This document shows, in pieces, positions 54,354-63,313 of a DNA stretch of 64,000 nucleotides (position 1 is the stretch's first letter; each line of letters begins with the position of its first letter). A program made the position numbers and the translations under genes. The notes beneath the pieces were generated by a model that worked only from the letters and a program-made list of their open reading frames with translations, was not told the DNA's origin and ran no database searches. The stretch spans positions 1-64,000 of the forward strand of contig CAVQVS010000004.1 in NCBI GenBank assembly GCA_963717215.1, written 5' to 3'. The DNA comes from Roseiarcus sp963717215. Lineage in GTDB: Bacteria > Pseudomonadota > Alphaproteobacteria > Rhizobiales > Beijerinckiaceae.

Positions 54354-55622
54354 CTATCGGGTCATGGACAAGGCGCGGGTGAAGAAATCCCGCCCGCCGA
54401 AGTTGCCCGACTTGAGCGCCATCTGCAATTCACCACCCTCGCGCCCGACGGTGCGCATGAGCGGCACGCCGGCCGCGATTTCAGGCCCGAGACGGAACGC
54501 CGAAACGCCCAGCCGATCGACTGCGGCGCCCGAGGTCTCGCCTCCCGCGATCGCGAGCCGGCGCACGCCCAGGGCCACGAGCCCGGAGGTGATCTCAGCG
54601 AGCGCATGTTCAATCGCGTGGCCAGACTTGTCTCGTCCGTAGCGCGCTTGCAGAGCCGCGACCCGTTCAGGCTCTTCGCTCGAGGCGATAAGGATGGGAC
54701 CCGCCTCGATGCGCTCTTTCGCCCAGCCGAGCGCCCGGTCGATCTCGCCAGCATCCTCGATCAGCTTTTGCGTCGAGAGCCGGAGAACCGGAATTTCGTT
54801 CTCGACCGCGGCGATCTGTTCCAGCGTCGCCCGGGAGCACGATCCCGCGAGGATCGCAGCGCGCCCGCCCACGGCTTCCAGCGTGCTTGCGTGTGACGTT
54901 GCGCTCCGGCCGCGCGCGAGCGCGCGGGCGAGGCCGAGCCCGAGGCCCGACGCGCCGACCGAGAACGCGCTTTCGGCCGCCGCGTCGCCGAGCGCTTCGA
55001 GATCGCGCTCGAACACGGCGTCGACAATCGCTGTGGCATAGCCTTGCGCGGACAATTCGGCGCGGGCGCGCGACACCGCCTCGCCGCCCTGTTCGACGGT
55101 CATGAGGTCGATGAGGCCGACGGACCCCTTCGACTGCCGCTGCAGCACCCGCACCAGATTGGCATCGTGCATCGGATTGAGCGGATGGTCCTTGAGCGGG
55201 CTCTCGTTCAAGGGCGTCGAGCCGACGAACAGGTGGCCGAGGTAGACTGTGCGGCCGGTCTCCGGAAAGGCCGGCGTCACCAATGCGCAGCCGCCATGCG
55301 CCTTGGCTCCAAGAGCGTCCGCGACGGGCCCGATGTTGCCGGCGTCGGTCGAGTCGAAAGTGGAGCAGACCTTGTACATCACATGCTTCGCGCCGCGCGC
55401 GCTGAGCCAATCGTAAGCCGCTGTGGCGGCTTCGACCGCCTGGTTCGCTTCGACGGAGCGGATCTTCAGCGCGACGACAATCGCCTCCGCGTCGTCCACC
55501 TTCAAGCCTGAGGCGGGCACGCCGATGGTTTGAATGGTGGAGAGGCCGTTGCGGTTGAGGGTGTTCGCCAGGTCGGACGCGCCCGTATAATCGTCGGCGA
55601 CGGCGCCCAGCAAAAGGGCCAT
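54354..55622 (-). CDS. otnK: 3-oxo-tetronate kinase (four-carbon acid sugar kinase)
   Basis: A 422-residue kinase with the YgbK/DUF1537 fold. The N-terminal domain starts ALLLGAVADDYTGASDLANT, containing the family motif DDxTGAxD for sugar binding. The C-terminal nucleotide domain has LAIAGGETSGAAVDRLGVSA and PLMRTVGREG. It phosphorylates 3-oxo-tetronate at O4 before decarboxylation by OtnC. ATG 55622 lies 1 bp after the OtnI stop, so the longer upstream frame is discarded. The tight spacing supports translational coupling. Confidence 0.92.
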   Translation of the reverse strand: MALLLGAVADDYTGASDLANTLNRNGLSTIQTIGVPASGLKVDDAEAIVVALKIRSVEANQAVEAATAAYDWLSARGAKHVMYKVCSTFDSTDAGNIGPVADALGAKAHGGCALVTPAFPETGRTVYLGHLFVGSTPLNESPLKDHPLNPMHDANLVRVLQRQSKGSVGLIDLMTVEQGGEAVSRARAELSAQGYATAIVDAVFERDLEALGDAAAESAFSVGASGLGLGLARALARGRSATSHASTLEAVGGRAAILAGSCSRATLEQIAAVENEIPVLRLSTQKLIEDAGEIDRALGWAKERIEAGPILIASSEEPERVAALQARYGRDKSGHAIEHALAEITSGLVALGVRRLAIAGGETSGAAVDRLGVSAFRLGPEIAAGVPLMRTVGREGGELQMALKSGNFGGRDFFTRALSMTR

Positions 55623-55623
55623 G

Positions 55624-56400
55624 TCAACCTCTCCTGTAGGGCTTGAACCAGCCGAGCCCTTCGACCGTTCCCGCGCGCGGATTGTATTCGCAGCCGATAT
55701 AGCCGGCGTAGCCGAGCCGGTCGAACTCGGCGAACAGATAGGGGAAGTTGAGCTCTTCGCCGTCCGGCTCATTTCGTGACGGAACCGAGGCGACCTGGAT
55801 GTGGCCGACGATCGGCTGCAGGGCGCGGAAAGACATCGTCACGTCGCCGTGCAGGATCTGGCGGTGGTAGACGTCGAACTGAAGCTTGAGGTTCGGCTGG
55901 GCAAGCTCATCGATGAGCGCGCTCGTATAGGCGAAATCGTTGAGGAAGTAGGCTGGCATGTTGCGCGTGTTGATCGGCTCGAGAACGAGATCGACGCCGC
56001 GCTCGGCGAAGATCGGCGCCGCATAGGCGATGGCGCGTTTGTAGCTCGCCTCGGCCGCCGCGTCCTTGCGCGAGGCGTTGCCGGCCATCATGTGCACGCG
56101 CGTGACTTTGGTCGCCGCGACATAGTCGAGCGCGCGGGTAAGTCCGGACTTGAATTCGTCGAACCGCGCGGGCAGCGCCGCGAGACCGCGTTCGCCTTCG
56201 TCCCAGCGTCCGGGCGGCAGGTTGAACAAGGCCTGGGTCAGACGATTGCGCTCGAGCCGCTCGGCGATCGCCTCGGGGGGATGGTCGTAGGGAAACAGGA
56301 ACTCGACCGCCGCAAAGCCCGCTTCCGCCGCCGCATCGAAGCGGTCGAGGAACGCATGCTCGGTGAACATCATCGACAGGTTTGCGGCGAACTGGGGCAC
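55624..56400 (-). CDS. otnI: 2-oxo-tetronate isomerase
   Basis: A 258-residue TIM-barrel of the hydroxypyruvate isomerase/xylose isomerase-like family. Typical stretches: FAANLSMMFTEHAFLDRFDA at the start, AAVEFLFPYDHPPEAIAERL, VDLVLEPINTRNMPAYFLND with a metal-binding Glu, LKLQFDVYHRQILHGD with Asp/His ligands, and GYIGCEYNPRAGTVEGL with the last Glu. In otn operons the enzyme turns 2-oxo-tetronate into the 3-oxo form. Plain hydroxypyruvate isomerase (Hyi) is the alternative, but the otnK-otnC neighbours favour OtnI. Confidence 0.88.
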   Translation of the reverse strand: MPQFAANLSMMFTEHAFLDRFDAAAEAGFAAVEFLFPYDHPPEAIAERLERNRLTQALFNLPPGRWDEGERGLAALPARFDEFKSGLTRALDYVAATKVTRVHMMAGNASRKDAAAEASYKRAIAYAAPIFAERGVDLVLEPINTRNMPAYFLNDFAYTSALIDELAQPNLKLQFDVYHRQILHGDVTMSFRALQPIVGHIQVASVPSRNEPDGEELNFPYLFAEFDRLGYAGYIGCEYNPRAGTVEGLGWFKPYRRG

Positions 56401-56419
56401 TGTTTTCGCTCCGTTGAAG

Positions 56420-57430
56420 CTAGCGTCGCGTTCGCGGGCTCAAGAGCCGCTCCGCGAGAACCGCCGCGATGATGATGGCGCCGATGGCGGAGCCTTGCCA
56501 GAACGGTGAGACGCCGAGCAGATTGAGGCCATTGCGGATCATCACCATGATGAACACGCCGATCAGCGTGCCGATGATCGTGCCTCGGCCGCCATAGAGG
56601 CTCGCGCCGCCGATGACCACGGCGGCGATGGCGTCCAGTTCGAGCCCGGTGCCGGCGAGCGGATCGATGGACAGGATCTGGGACGACATGAGCGTCGCGG
56701 CGATTGCGGAAAGCGCGCCGGAAACGACGTAAGGCACGACGCTGTAGAAGAGCACGTTGAGGCCGGCGGTGCGCGCCGCTTCGCGATTGGAGCCGACCGC
56801 GTAAATCGTGCGTCCGCCCTTGGTGTAGGTGAGATAGGCCCAGGCGAGCGCGTAGAGCACGAGCAAGGTGAGGACGTTGGTCTGGATGCCGAGAACCTCG
56901 GTATAGACGAGGTCGTTCAGTTGCGGAGGAATGTCGCTGATCGAGGTTTGCCCCGAGAATATGTAGGCAAGACTCCGTCCGATCGCCATGACGCCGAGGG
57001 TGATGACAAACGCGGCGAGGTCGAAGTAAGCGATCAGCAATCCTGAGAAGAGCCCGATCCCGGCGCCCGCAAGCGTTGCGAGCGCGATCGCGATCGGAAT
57101 CGAAAAGTGATGGAGCGAAAGGCCGAGGATGACGCCGGTGAGGCCGACCACGGAGCCCACGGAAAGATCGATGCCGCCGGTCAGAATGACGAAGGTCATG
57201 CCAATCGCCACAATGCCGGTGACGACCGATTGGTCGAGCAGATTGAGAAGATTGTTGGTCTTGAGGAAGTAGGGCGAGAGCAGGGACAACGCGACGGCGA
57301 TGATGATCGCGAGCGCCAGCATCCTCAGTTCGAGCGGGGCCGAACGAAGGCTGAAGCCTCGCGCGGGGCGGCTCCCGGGCGTGGGCTCAGGCGCGACGGC
57401 GCTTATCGGCTTCGAGGTCTCCTGGGTCAT
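56420..57430 (-). CDS. Sugar ABC transporter permease (RbsC-like)
   Basis: A 336-residue inner-membrane permease with about ten helices after a Pro-rich cytoplasmic N-terminus. Family motifs: TGIVAIGMTFVILTGGIDLS, VGSVVGLTGVI, AFVITLGVMAIGRSLAYIFS, TIYAVGSNREAARTAGLNV (EAA-like coupling region) and LDAIAAVVIGGASLYGGRGT. It works as a dimer with the ATPase encoded just upstream. Its start overlaps that gene's stop by 4 bp. Given the downstream otn genes, a tetronate or related four-carbon acid sugar is the expected cargo. Confidence 0.92.
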   Translation of the reverse strand: MTQETSKPISAVAPEPTPGSRPARGFSLRSAPLELRMLALAIIIAVALSLLSPYFLKTNNLLNLLDQSVVTGIVAIGMTFVILTGGIDLSVGSVVGLTGVILGLSLHHFSIPIAIALATLAGAGIGLFSGLLIAYFDLAAFVITLGVMAIGRSLAYIFSGQTSISDIPPQLNDLVYTEVLGIQTNVLTLLVLYALAWAYLTYTKGGRTIYAVGSNREAARTAGLNVLFYSVVPYVVSGALSAIAATLMSSQILSIDPLAGTGLELDAIAAVVIGGASLYGGRGTIIGTLIGVFIMVMIRNGLNLLGVSPFWQGSAIGAIIIAAVLAERLLSPRTRR

Positions 57431-59310
57431 AGCGTCGCGCGAAAACGGTCTTCAATCGCGGACCGCATCGCCTCCGCCGGCGGGACGGAACGATCGGGCT
57501 CTATCACCACGCCGATCGATCCCAGTTCATGCCCGCGGTGGCTGCGGACGTCGACCAGCAGGCTCTGCAGTCCGCTTGTCGGGTCGAGCACGAAGTCCGC
57601 GGAGCGCGCCCTCAACGCCGCTGAAATCGGCGTCTCGTCAAATCGCGGCGCGGCGCCGGCGCTGAGCGCGGGATCCGCCTTTGCGTTCGCGGTCGCCGTG
57701 TTGAGGCAGAACACGCGATCGTCGTCGAGAATGGCCCAGAACGCGGCGCCGTCGCATTGATTGGCGAGCTCTTGCAGAAGGCCCCGGTAACGCTCCATCG
57801 AGGCGCGCGGCGCGGCCAAAAGGGTCAGCTTCTCTTCATCGAGATAAGCGCTGGGCACGTCGGCGATCGACGCCCCGTCGCTGACCACGATCACGCGGTC
57901 GGCCAGGCCCAGCAGTTCCTCGAATTCGGACGAAACAATGAGGATCGCAGCTCCAGTCGCGGCGATGTCGCGCAGGATCGCGTAGATCGAGGCCCGCGTG
58001 CCGATGTCCACGCCCTTGGTCGGCTCGTCCAGGATCAGCACTTTGGGCTCGAGCAGCAGCCAGCGCGCGATGATGATCTTCTGCTGCATGCCGCCGGAGA
58101 AGTTCAGGAGGTTCGGCTCGGACAGCCGGTCGGGCGGCAATTCGAGACGCGCCATCAGTTCGTCGATTTTCTTTTCTCGCTTGCCATAGCCGAGGCCAAA
58201 CCCGCGATGCGCGCCGAGATGGGCGAGCAGCAGATTCTCGCGCACCGAGAGGTCGGGCACGATGGACTGGCGGCGCCGGTCCTCGGCGACGAAGCCAATG
58301 CCGGCGCGGATCGCCTCGGCGGGAGAGCGCGGAGCGAACGGCTTCCCCTGATAGCGCACCTCGCCGCTGGCGCGCGGACGCAGGCCGAAGAGCGTCTCGA
58401 CCGTCTCCGAGCGCCCGGCGCCGACCAGGCCGCCGAGGCCGAGAATCTCGCCCCGATGCAGATCGAACGAGATGTCGCGCACCATCGGGGGCGCGCGTAA
58501 GCGCCGAACGGACAGCACCGGCTCGCCGCGCTTGTCGATTGCAACCGAGGAGGCCGCGTAGATCGATCCGAGATCGCGGCCGACCATCAGGCGCACGAGC
58601 TCCGTTTGGTTCAGGCTCGACGTCGGCCGCGAGGCCGCGACCGTGCGTCCCTCACGCATGACGGTGATCTCGTCCGAGATCGCGAACACCTCTTCCAGTC
58701 GATGCGAGACGAAGACGATTGCGCATTGCGCGCTTTCGAGCCGCGCGATCACGTCGAACAGGCGCTCGACTTCGCTCGGGCTCAAGGACGCCGTCGGCTC
58801 GTCGAAAATGATCAGATTGGCCTTGAGCGCGAGCGCCTTCGCAATCTCGACAAGCTGGCGCTGCGCGGCGGAAAGATCGCGCGCCTCCGCGTCGAGCGAG
58901 ACCGCGTGCTCCTGCCCGAGGTCGGCCAGAATTTCGCTCGCCCGTCGCCGCATCGTCGGGCGCGACAGGCGGCCCGGCCGGCCGAGATCGGGGAGGAAAA
59001 TGTTCTCCAAAACCGAGAGATCCGGCGCGAGGCTCGTCTCCTGCATGACCATGGCGATGCCCGCGTCGAGCGCCTCGCGCGGGCTGCGGACGTCTCGCGA
59101 CGCGCCGCGATAGAGGATCTCGCCCCCGTCGCGACGAACATGACCGGAAATGACGCGCGACAGCGTCGACTTGCCAGCGCCGTTCGCGCCGAGCAGCGCG
59201 TGGGTCACGCCCGGCCGCAAGGTGAGATTGGCGCCGACGAGCGCGCGCGTCTGCCCGAAGCTCTTCGAGATCGCGCGCGCTTCCAGAAGCGGTGTCGCCG
59301 GGTCTGTCAT
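57427..59310 (-). CDS. Sugar ABC transporter ATPase (RbsA-like) with C-terminal extension
   Basis: A 627-residue protein with two ABC domains and an extra domain. Domain 1 has Walker A (ALLGANGAGKSTLSRVISGH), a signature (LSAAQRQLVEIAKAL) and Walker B (LIIFDEPTASLS). Domain 2 has the degenerate Walker A usual in this family (GLVGAGRSETVETLFGL), an intact NFSGGMQQKIIIARWLLLEP and LILDEPTKGVDIG. Relatives end near residue 500. Here about 125 more residues follow (MERYRGLLQELANQCDGAAF; FCLNTATANAKADPALSAG; ending AIEDRFRATL), looking like a small alpha/beta sensor or GAF-like domain. The extension is in frame and clean. It may regulate transport by binding a metabolite. Confidence 0.9.
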   Translation of the reverse strand: MTDPATPLLEARAISKSFGQTRALVGANLTLRPGVTHALLGANGAGKSTLSRVISGHVRRDGGEILYRGASRDVRSPREALDAGIAMVMQETSLAPDLSVLENIFLPDLGRPGRLSRPTMRRRASEILADLGQEHAVSLDAEARDLSAAQRQLVEIAKALALKANLIIFDEPTASLSPSEVERLFDVIARLESAQCAIVFVSHRLEEVFAISDEITVMREGRTVAASRPTSSLNQTELVRLMVGRDLGSIYAASSVAIDKRGEPVLSVRRLRAPPMVRDISFDLHRGEILGLGGLVGAGRSETVETLFGLRPRASGEVRYQGKPFAPRSPAEAIRAGIGFVAEDRRRQSIVPDLSVRENLLLAHLGAHRGFGLGYGKREKKIDELMARLELPPDRLSEPNLLNFSGGMQQKIIIARWLLLEPKVLILDEPTKGVDIGTRASIYAILRDIAATGAAILIVSSEFEELLGLADRVIVVSDGASIADVPSAYLDEEKLTLLAAPRASMERYRGLLQELANQCDGAAFWAILDDDRVFCLNTATANAKADPALSAGAAPRFDETPISAALRARSADFVLDPTSGLQSLLVDVRSHRGHELGSIGVVIEPDRSVPPAEAMRSAIEDRFRATL

Positions 59311-59359
59311 AGGTTGGCTCGGGAGAGAGGCCAGCGCTGATGCGCCGGCCCCCTCTCTG

Positions 59360-60343
59360 TTACTTCAACTCGTTGCCGAACACGGTCTGCTTGATGGTCG
59401 GCAGGATCTCGTCGATGTTCTTGCTGGTCGCGACCACGATCGGAACCAGGATCTGCTTTTCCGGCGTACCGCCCTTGATCGCGGTCACTAGCGCTTCGCC
59501 GGACTTCTCGCCCATCAGATAGGGCTGTTGCATGCCGGAGGCCACGATCTCGCCCTTCTTCAGAAGATCGACGAATTCCGGAATGCCGTCAAAGGCCGCG
59601 ACAAGCAGGGTACCGTCGCGATGGCCGGCCTTGATGGCGCGAAGCGCGCCAAGAGTAGGCTGATCAGTCTGGATGAACATGGCCTTCATGTCCGGATTGG
59701 CGGTCAGCATGTCCTGGGTGAACTTGAACGTCTCGTCGGCAGTGTAGGCTTGCATCTGCTGCAATCCGGCTTCCTTGGTAATCCCAGCGTTCTTCATCGC
59801 TTCGCGGAAGCCGGCGGTGCGCGCCTGGCCGTTCTTGCGCGCTTGCGAGATGGTGACAAGGCCCACGGAGCCGTCGGTCCAACCCTTCTCCTTCAACGCG
59901 GCGGCCAGCGCCTCCCCGACGCCGAACGCGCCCTGCTTGTTGTCGGAGATGATGAACGAGACGTAGTCGCCGCTGTTGGTGCCGATGTCCGCGACGACGA
60001 CTGGAATCTTCGCGCGCGCAGCGGCGGTGAGAACGCTTGGCGCGGTTGAGCTGTCGGTGGGTGAAATGGCGATGCCGGCGACGCCGCGCGCGATCGCGTC
60101 CTGCGCGTTCTTGAGCTGCGTGGCGGCACTATTGTTTGAATCGAGCGCTGTGTAGGTGTATCCGGCCTTCTTGGCTTCCGACGCGATGCCGTTCGAGAGA
60201 TACCGCCAGAAGGGCAGGTCGAGGCTCGGCGTGAGATAGACGATCTCTTTTGAATCAGCGGCGTGCGCGGGCGCGGCAAACGCCATCGTTGTCGCGGCGA
60301 GCGCCGACACGACGGATATGAGACTTCGACGGCTGAGTTTCAT
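59360..60343 (-). CDS. Periplasmic sugar-binding protein of the ABC transporter
   Basis: A 327-residue Peripla_BP_4-type binding protein. The signal peptide has MKLSRRSLISVVSALAATTM and is cut near AHA-ADS. The mature protein starts EIVYLTPSLDLPFWRYLSNG and shows GVAGIAISPTDSSTA, VVVADIGTNSGDYVSFIISD and VAAFDGIPEFVDLLKKGEIV, with the sugar-pocket Asp and Arg positions. The ribosome-binding site GGAGGAAAG before ATG 60343 is strong, as expected for the most abundant component. It is the first transporter gene, 73 bp after the regulator gene. Confidence 0.9.
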   Translation of the reverse strand: MKLSRRSLISVVSALAATTMAFAAPAHAADSKEIVYLTPSLDLPFWRYLSNGIASEAKKAGYTYTALDSNNSAATQLKNAQDAIARGVAGIAISPTDSSTAPSVLTAAARAKIPVVVADIGTNSGDYVSFIISDNKQGAFGVGEALAAALKEKGWTDGSVGLVTISQARKNGQARTAGFREAMKNAGITKEAGLQQMQAYTADETFKFTQDMLTANPDMKAMFIQTDQPTLGALRAIKAGHRDGTLLVAAFDGIPEFVDLLKKGEIVASGMQQPYLMGEKSGEALVTAIKGGTPEKQILVPIVVATSKNIDEILPTIKQTVFGNELK

Positions 60344-60416
60344 TCTTCTTTCCTCCCAATTTGCCGGACTTTCCGGCGTTGACGATTGCGGCTGTGCTCA
60401 TGCAGTCTTGTTGAAG

Positions 60417-61184
60417 TCAAGCCGTCTTCTTCGGCCTCGGCTCGTCCGCGAGGACCTCGGCGGTCGTGGCGTAGATGCGGTCGATATGCCGGCCAATCGC
60501 GCCGGTCGCCGCCTGCGGATCGCGGGCCTTCAGCGCCTCGAAGATTGCCACATGATCAAGATAGCTCTTCTCGATCGCGCCTGGCTGAGAGACAGCGACC
60601 CTGCGGTGGTCGAGCATGAACGTATAGAGATCAGTGACAAAGTCGGCGAGCAATGGATTGGCGCAGCTGCGATAGATCGTGAGGTGAAATTCCCGGTCGC
60701 AGATCAGGAAGTGGACGGGATCGCGCATGGTCTGTTTCTGGATCACGAGCGACTGTTCGAGGCGGGCAAGCGTCGTGTCGTCGATGTGGACCGCCGCCTC
60801 GGCGGCGACGGCGCGCTCGATCAAGAGGCGCGACTTGTGCACGGAATCAAGCTCATAGGAATTGATCGCGCTCGGGCTGGCGACGCCGATCTTCAGCGTG
60901 TCAATCTTCCGGCTGACCACGCGCGTGCGCGAGCCCTGACTCACCGCCACCACGCCGATCGCCGACAGCGTTTGGATCGCGCCGCGCACGGTCTCGCGAC
61001 TGACCGACAGGAGCGCGGCGAGGTCTCGCTCGCTCGGCAGTTCCTCGCCGACCTGAAGGATGCCCGACGCGATGAGCGAGGCAAGTTTGTCGCTGATCCG
61101 TTCGCGCACCGTGCGCCGGCCGATCTCGGCTCTCAGATGTGGAACCTGGGCGAAGACGCTCATCGGCGGCGCGCGCAAACTCAT
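60417..61184 (-). CDS. FadR-type GntR transcriptional regulator
   Basis: A 255-residue regulator. The winged helix (about residues 22-85: VRERISDKLASLIASGILQV; LPSERDLAALLSVSRETVRG) is followed by an FCD ligand domain with the metal-binding Asp/His set (FLICDREFHLTIYRSC; YLDHVAIFEALKARDP; IGRHIDRIY). Start 61184 (MSLRAPPMSV) is preceded by AAGGTTGGG. A longer frame to 61277 would swallow the operator palindrome and is rejected. It leads the otn transport/catabolic operon and probably represses it until the acid sugar or an intermediate binds. Confidence 0.88.
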   Translation of the reverse strand: MSLRAPPMSVFAQVPHLRAEIGRRTVRERISDKLASLIASGILQVGEELPSERDLAALLSVSRETVRGAIQTLSAIGVVAVSQGSRTRVVSRKIDTLKIGVASPSAINSYELDSVHKSRLLIERAVAAEAAVHIDDTTLARLEQSLVIQKQTMRDPVHFLICDREFHLTIYRSCANPLLADFVTDLYTFMLDHRRVAVSQPGAIEKSYLDHVAIFEALKARDPQAATGAIGRHIDRIYATTAEVLADEPRPKKTA

Positions 61185-61206
61185 ATCCCAACCTTGCTCC
61201 ACGCCA

Positions 61207-61233
61207 GTGCTGGTCTGGCGACTAGACCAGCAC
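61207..61233. promoter_or_regulatory. Perfect inverted repeat, likely GntR operator
   Basis: GTGCTGGTCT and AGACCAGCAC are exact inverted copies separated by GGCGACT. The inner TGGTCT...AGACCA fits the TGGTC/GACCA half-sites of FadR-subfamily regulators. It ends 23 bp upstream of the regulator's start codon, in a promoter position. Confidence 0.75.
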
Positions 61234-61386
61234 GCGAAGTCGCCGATTGTCAAGCGCGGGTCGGCGAGGCGAAGCAAGGCCCTTTCTCATTCTCCCGCAC
61301 GCGGGTATCCATCGTCCCGGCCAAGCGCTGGACGCCGCTTTCGCGGCATGACACGGGACGGTGTCAGGCGATGGCGAGGGCCGCGT
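61234..61386. other. Upstream part of the otn operon promoter region
   Basis: No gene between the operator and the stop of the second transporter's ATPase. It should contain the promoter for the operon. Confidence 0.4.
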
Positions 61387-62153
61387 TCAAGCACTCAGCG
61401 TCGGATCGGCGATGGTTTCTGGAACGCCGGAGACGATCAGCTCCAGCACTTCCTTTTCCGTCGTGTCAGCAATCGCCCGCTCGCCGACATTGCGCCCGCG
61501 CTTGAGCACCATCACCCGATCGCCGACCTCGAAAATGTCGTTCAGGCGGTGCGAGATGATGATCTGCGCGACGCCGTGCCGCTTCAGCTCGAGCATCGTC
61601 TCCAGCAGGCGATTGGTCGCGGTCACCGAGAGATTGGCGGTCGGCTCGTCGAAAATCACGACTTTGGGTTCGAACGAAATCGCGCGCGCGATCGCCACGG
61701 ATTGCTGCCGGCCGCCCGACAGGCTCTCGACTTTCTGATAGACCGAGTTCACGTCGACCTTCAGCCGGTCAAGGATCGTTGCGCGCGTCGCGATGCATGC
61801 GCGGGCGATCGACGAAGAGGCCGAAACGGCGCGGCCACCGGCCGAGGAAAATGTTCTGGCCGACGTCGAGATTGCCGCACAGGGCGAAATCCTGGTAGAT
61901 CATCTCGATGCCGCGATCGCGGCTCTCGTGCGGACTCTTGAAATGCACCGGCTCGCCGTCGACCAAGACCTCGCCTGCATCGCGCTGATAGGCGCCGGTC
62001 AGGATTTTCATCAGCGTCGACTTGCCGGCCGAATTGTCGCCGACGAGCCCGAGGACTTCGCCCGGCATCAAGCGTCAGATCGACGTCGACCAGCGCCTGC
62101 ACCGGGCCGAAGCTCTTGTCGATCGAACGCATCTCCACGATCGGGCGGCTCAT
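61387..62153 (-). CDS. Sugar ABC transporter ATPase, single-domain (FrcA-like), two apparent frameshifts
   Basis: About 255 residues when repaired. Start MSRPIVEMRSIDKSFGPVQA (62153) runs to DLTL; one extra base near 62072 must go before MPGEVLGLVGDNSAGKSTLM, the Walker A. A second extra base near 61783-61788 separates RPRMHRDA from the continuation ATILDRLKVDVNSVYQKVES. The rest has LSGGRQQSVAIARAI (signature), VVIFDEPTANLS (Walker B) and IISHRLNDIF. A single ABC domain of this length and a following permease pair match fructose/ribose-type FrcA transporters. Substrate not determined. Confidence 0.75.
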
Positions 62154-63313
62154 GCCTTCGCCTCCTTGACAGGCTCGACGCGCGCCGGCTCTTCGGCCAC
62201 GCGTCTCCGGCCGAACCATTCGCCGAGGATATTGTTCTGGCGCAGCCAGATGTCGCCGACCACCGCGATGATCAGGATGAGGCCGATGAACACGTTCTGC
62301 CATTGCTGCGGCAGCACGAAGGACGAGCCGTCCTTGAGGATGATCTGCAGCGACAGCAGCGAGCGGATGAGCGTGATGACCGCCGCGCCGGCAAGCGAGC
62401 CGATCATCGTGCCATAGCCGCCGAAGATCGATCCGCCGCCGATGATGATCGAGGAGATGCGTCGAGCTCGCGCAACTGGCCGGCGGTCGGAATGAAGCTG
62501 CGATAGAAGGCGTCGTAGATCATGCCGGCGAAGGCGGCGCAGATCGACGAGATCAAGAAAGCGGTGAAGCGCACGCGCCGCGTGTTGACGCCGGCGAAAT
62601 TCGCGGCGCGTTCGTTGCCGCCGATCGCGTAGACCTTCTGCGCCGAACGGTGGTCTGGGCGAGCACGATTCCGGCGATCACCGCAACGACGAGGACGAAG
62701 ATGGTCTGCACGCTGACCGCCTTGGCGACCGCGAGCCAGAGGCCGCCAGTCGGCGCCGACGCCCATGACGTCGAGCAGTTCGTAGAGGTTTCGTCCGATG
62801 AGATTGAACGATTCCGGAAAGCCGTTGAGCTGCGTGCCGGCGACAATCGAGGATCCGATGCCGCGCGCCCAATAGAACGTGCCCAGCGTGGCGATGAAGG
62901 CCGGCAGGCCGACGTAAGCCGTGAGCCAGCCGTTGATCACGCCGGCGAACACGCCAGCCAGGAGGCCGCCGCCGACCGCGGCCAGCGGTCCCCAGCTCGT
63001 GTCCTTCATGATCACGGCGGCGACCGCGCCGGAGAGCGCGAGCACCGAACCGACCGAGAGGTCGATGTCGCCGTTGGCCATCACGAAGGTCAGGCCGACC
63101 GCGAGCAGCGCGATTTCGGAGAACGCGAGCAGGATCGCAAAGGTGTTGTCGAGGCCGCCCCAGAAATCCGGCCGCGCCCACAGACCGAACAGCCAAAGCG
63201 CGACCATCAGGATCACGGCCGCCGCGTCGCGCCGGTAGAAGAACGCGGCGAGCCCGCGTTTGCCCAAGCCCCGCGCCTGCACAGTCGCGCCGCGCGTCTG
63301 CACGCCCAGACAT
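62150..63313 (-). CDS. Sugar ABC transporter permease, several apparent frameshifts
   Basis: An RbsC/FrcC-type permease of about 385 residues if repaired. Segments in order: RGLAAFFYRRDAAAVILMVA; GLTFVMANGDIDLSVGSVLA; YVGLPAFIATLGTFYWARGI; WLAVAKAVSVQTIFVLVVAV; QKVYAIGGNERAANFAGVN; ISSICAAFAGMIYDAFYRSF; and the C-terminus QQWQNVFIGLILIIAVVGDI. Frame changes are needed near 62752, 62645 and 62458. The start is either GTG 63303 or ATG 63313 with one more shift. Its stop overlaps the ATPase start by 4 bp. Conserved motifs survive in every segment, so the gene is probably intact in the organism. Confidence 0.7.
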
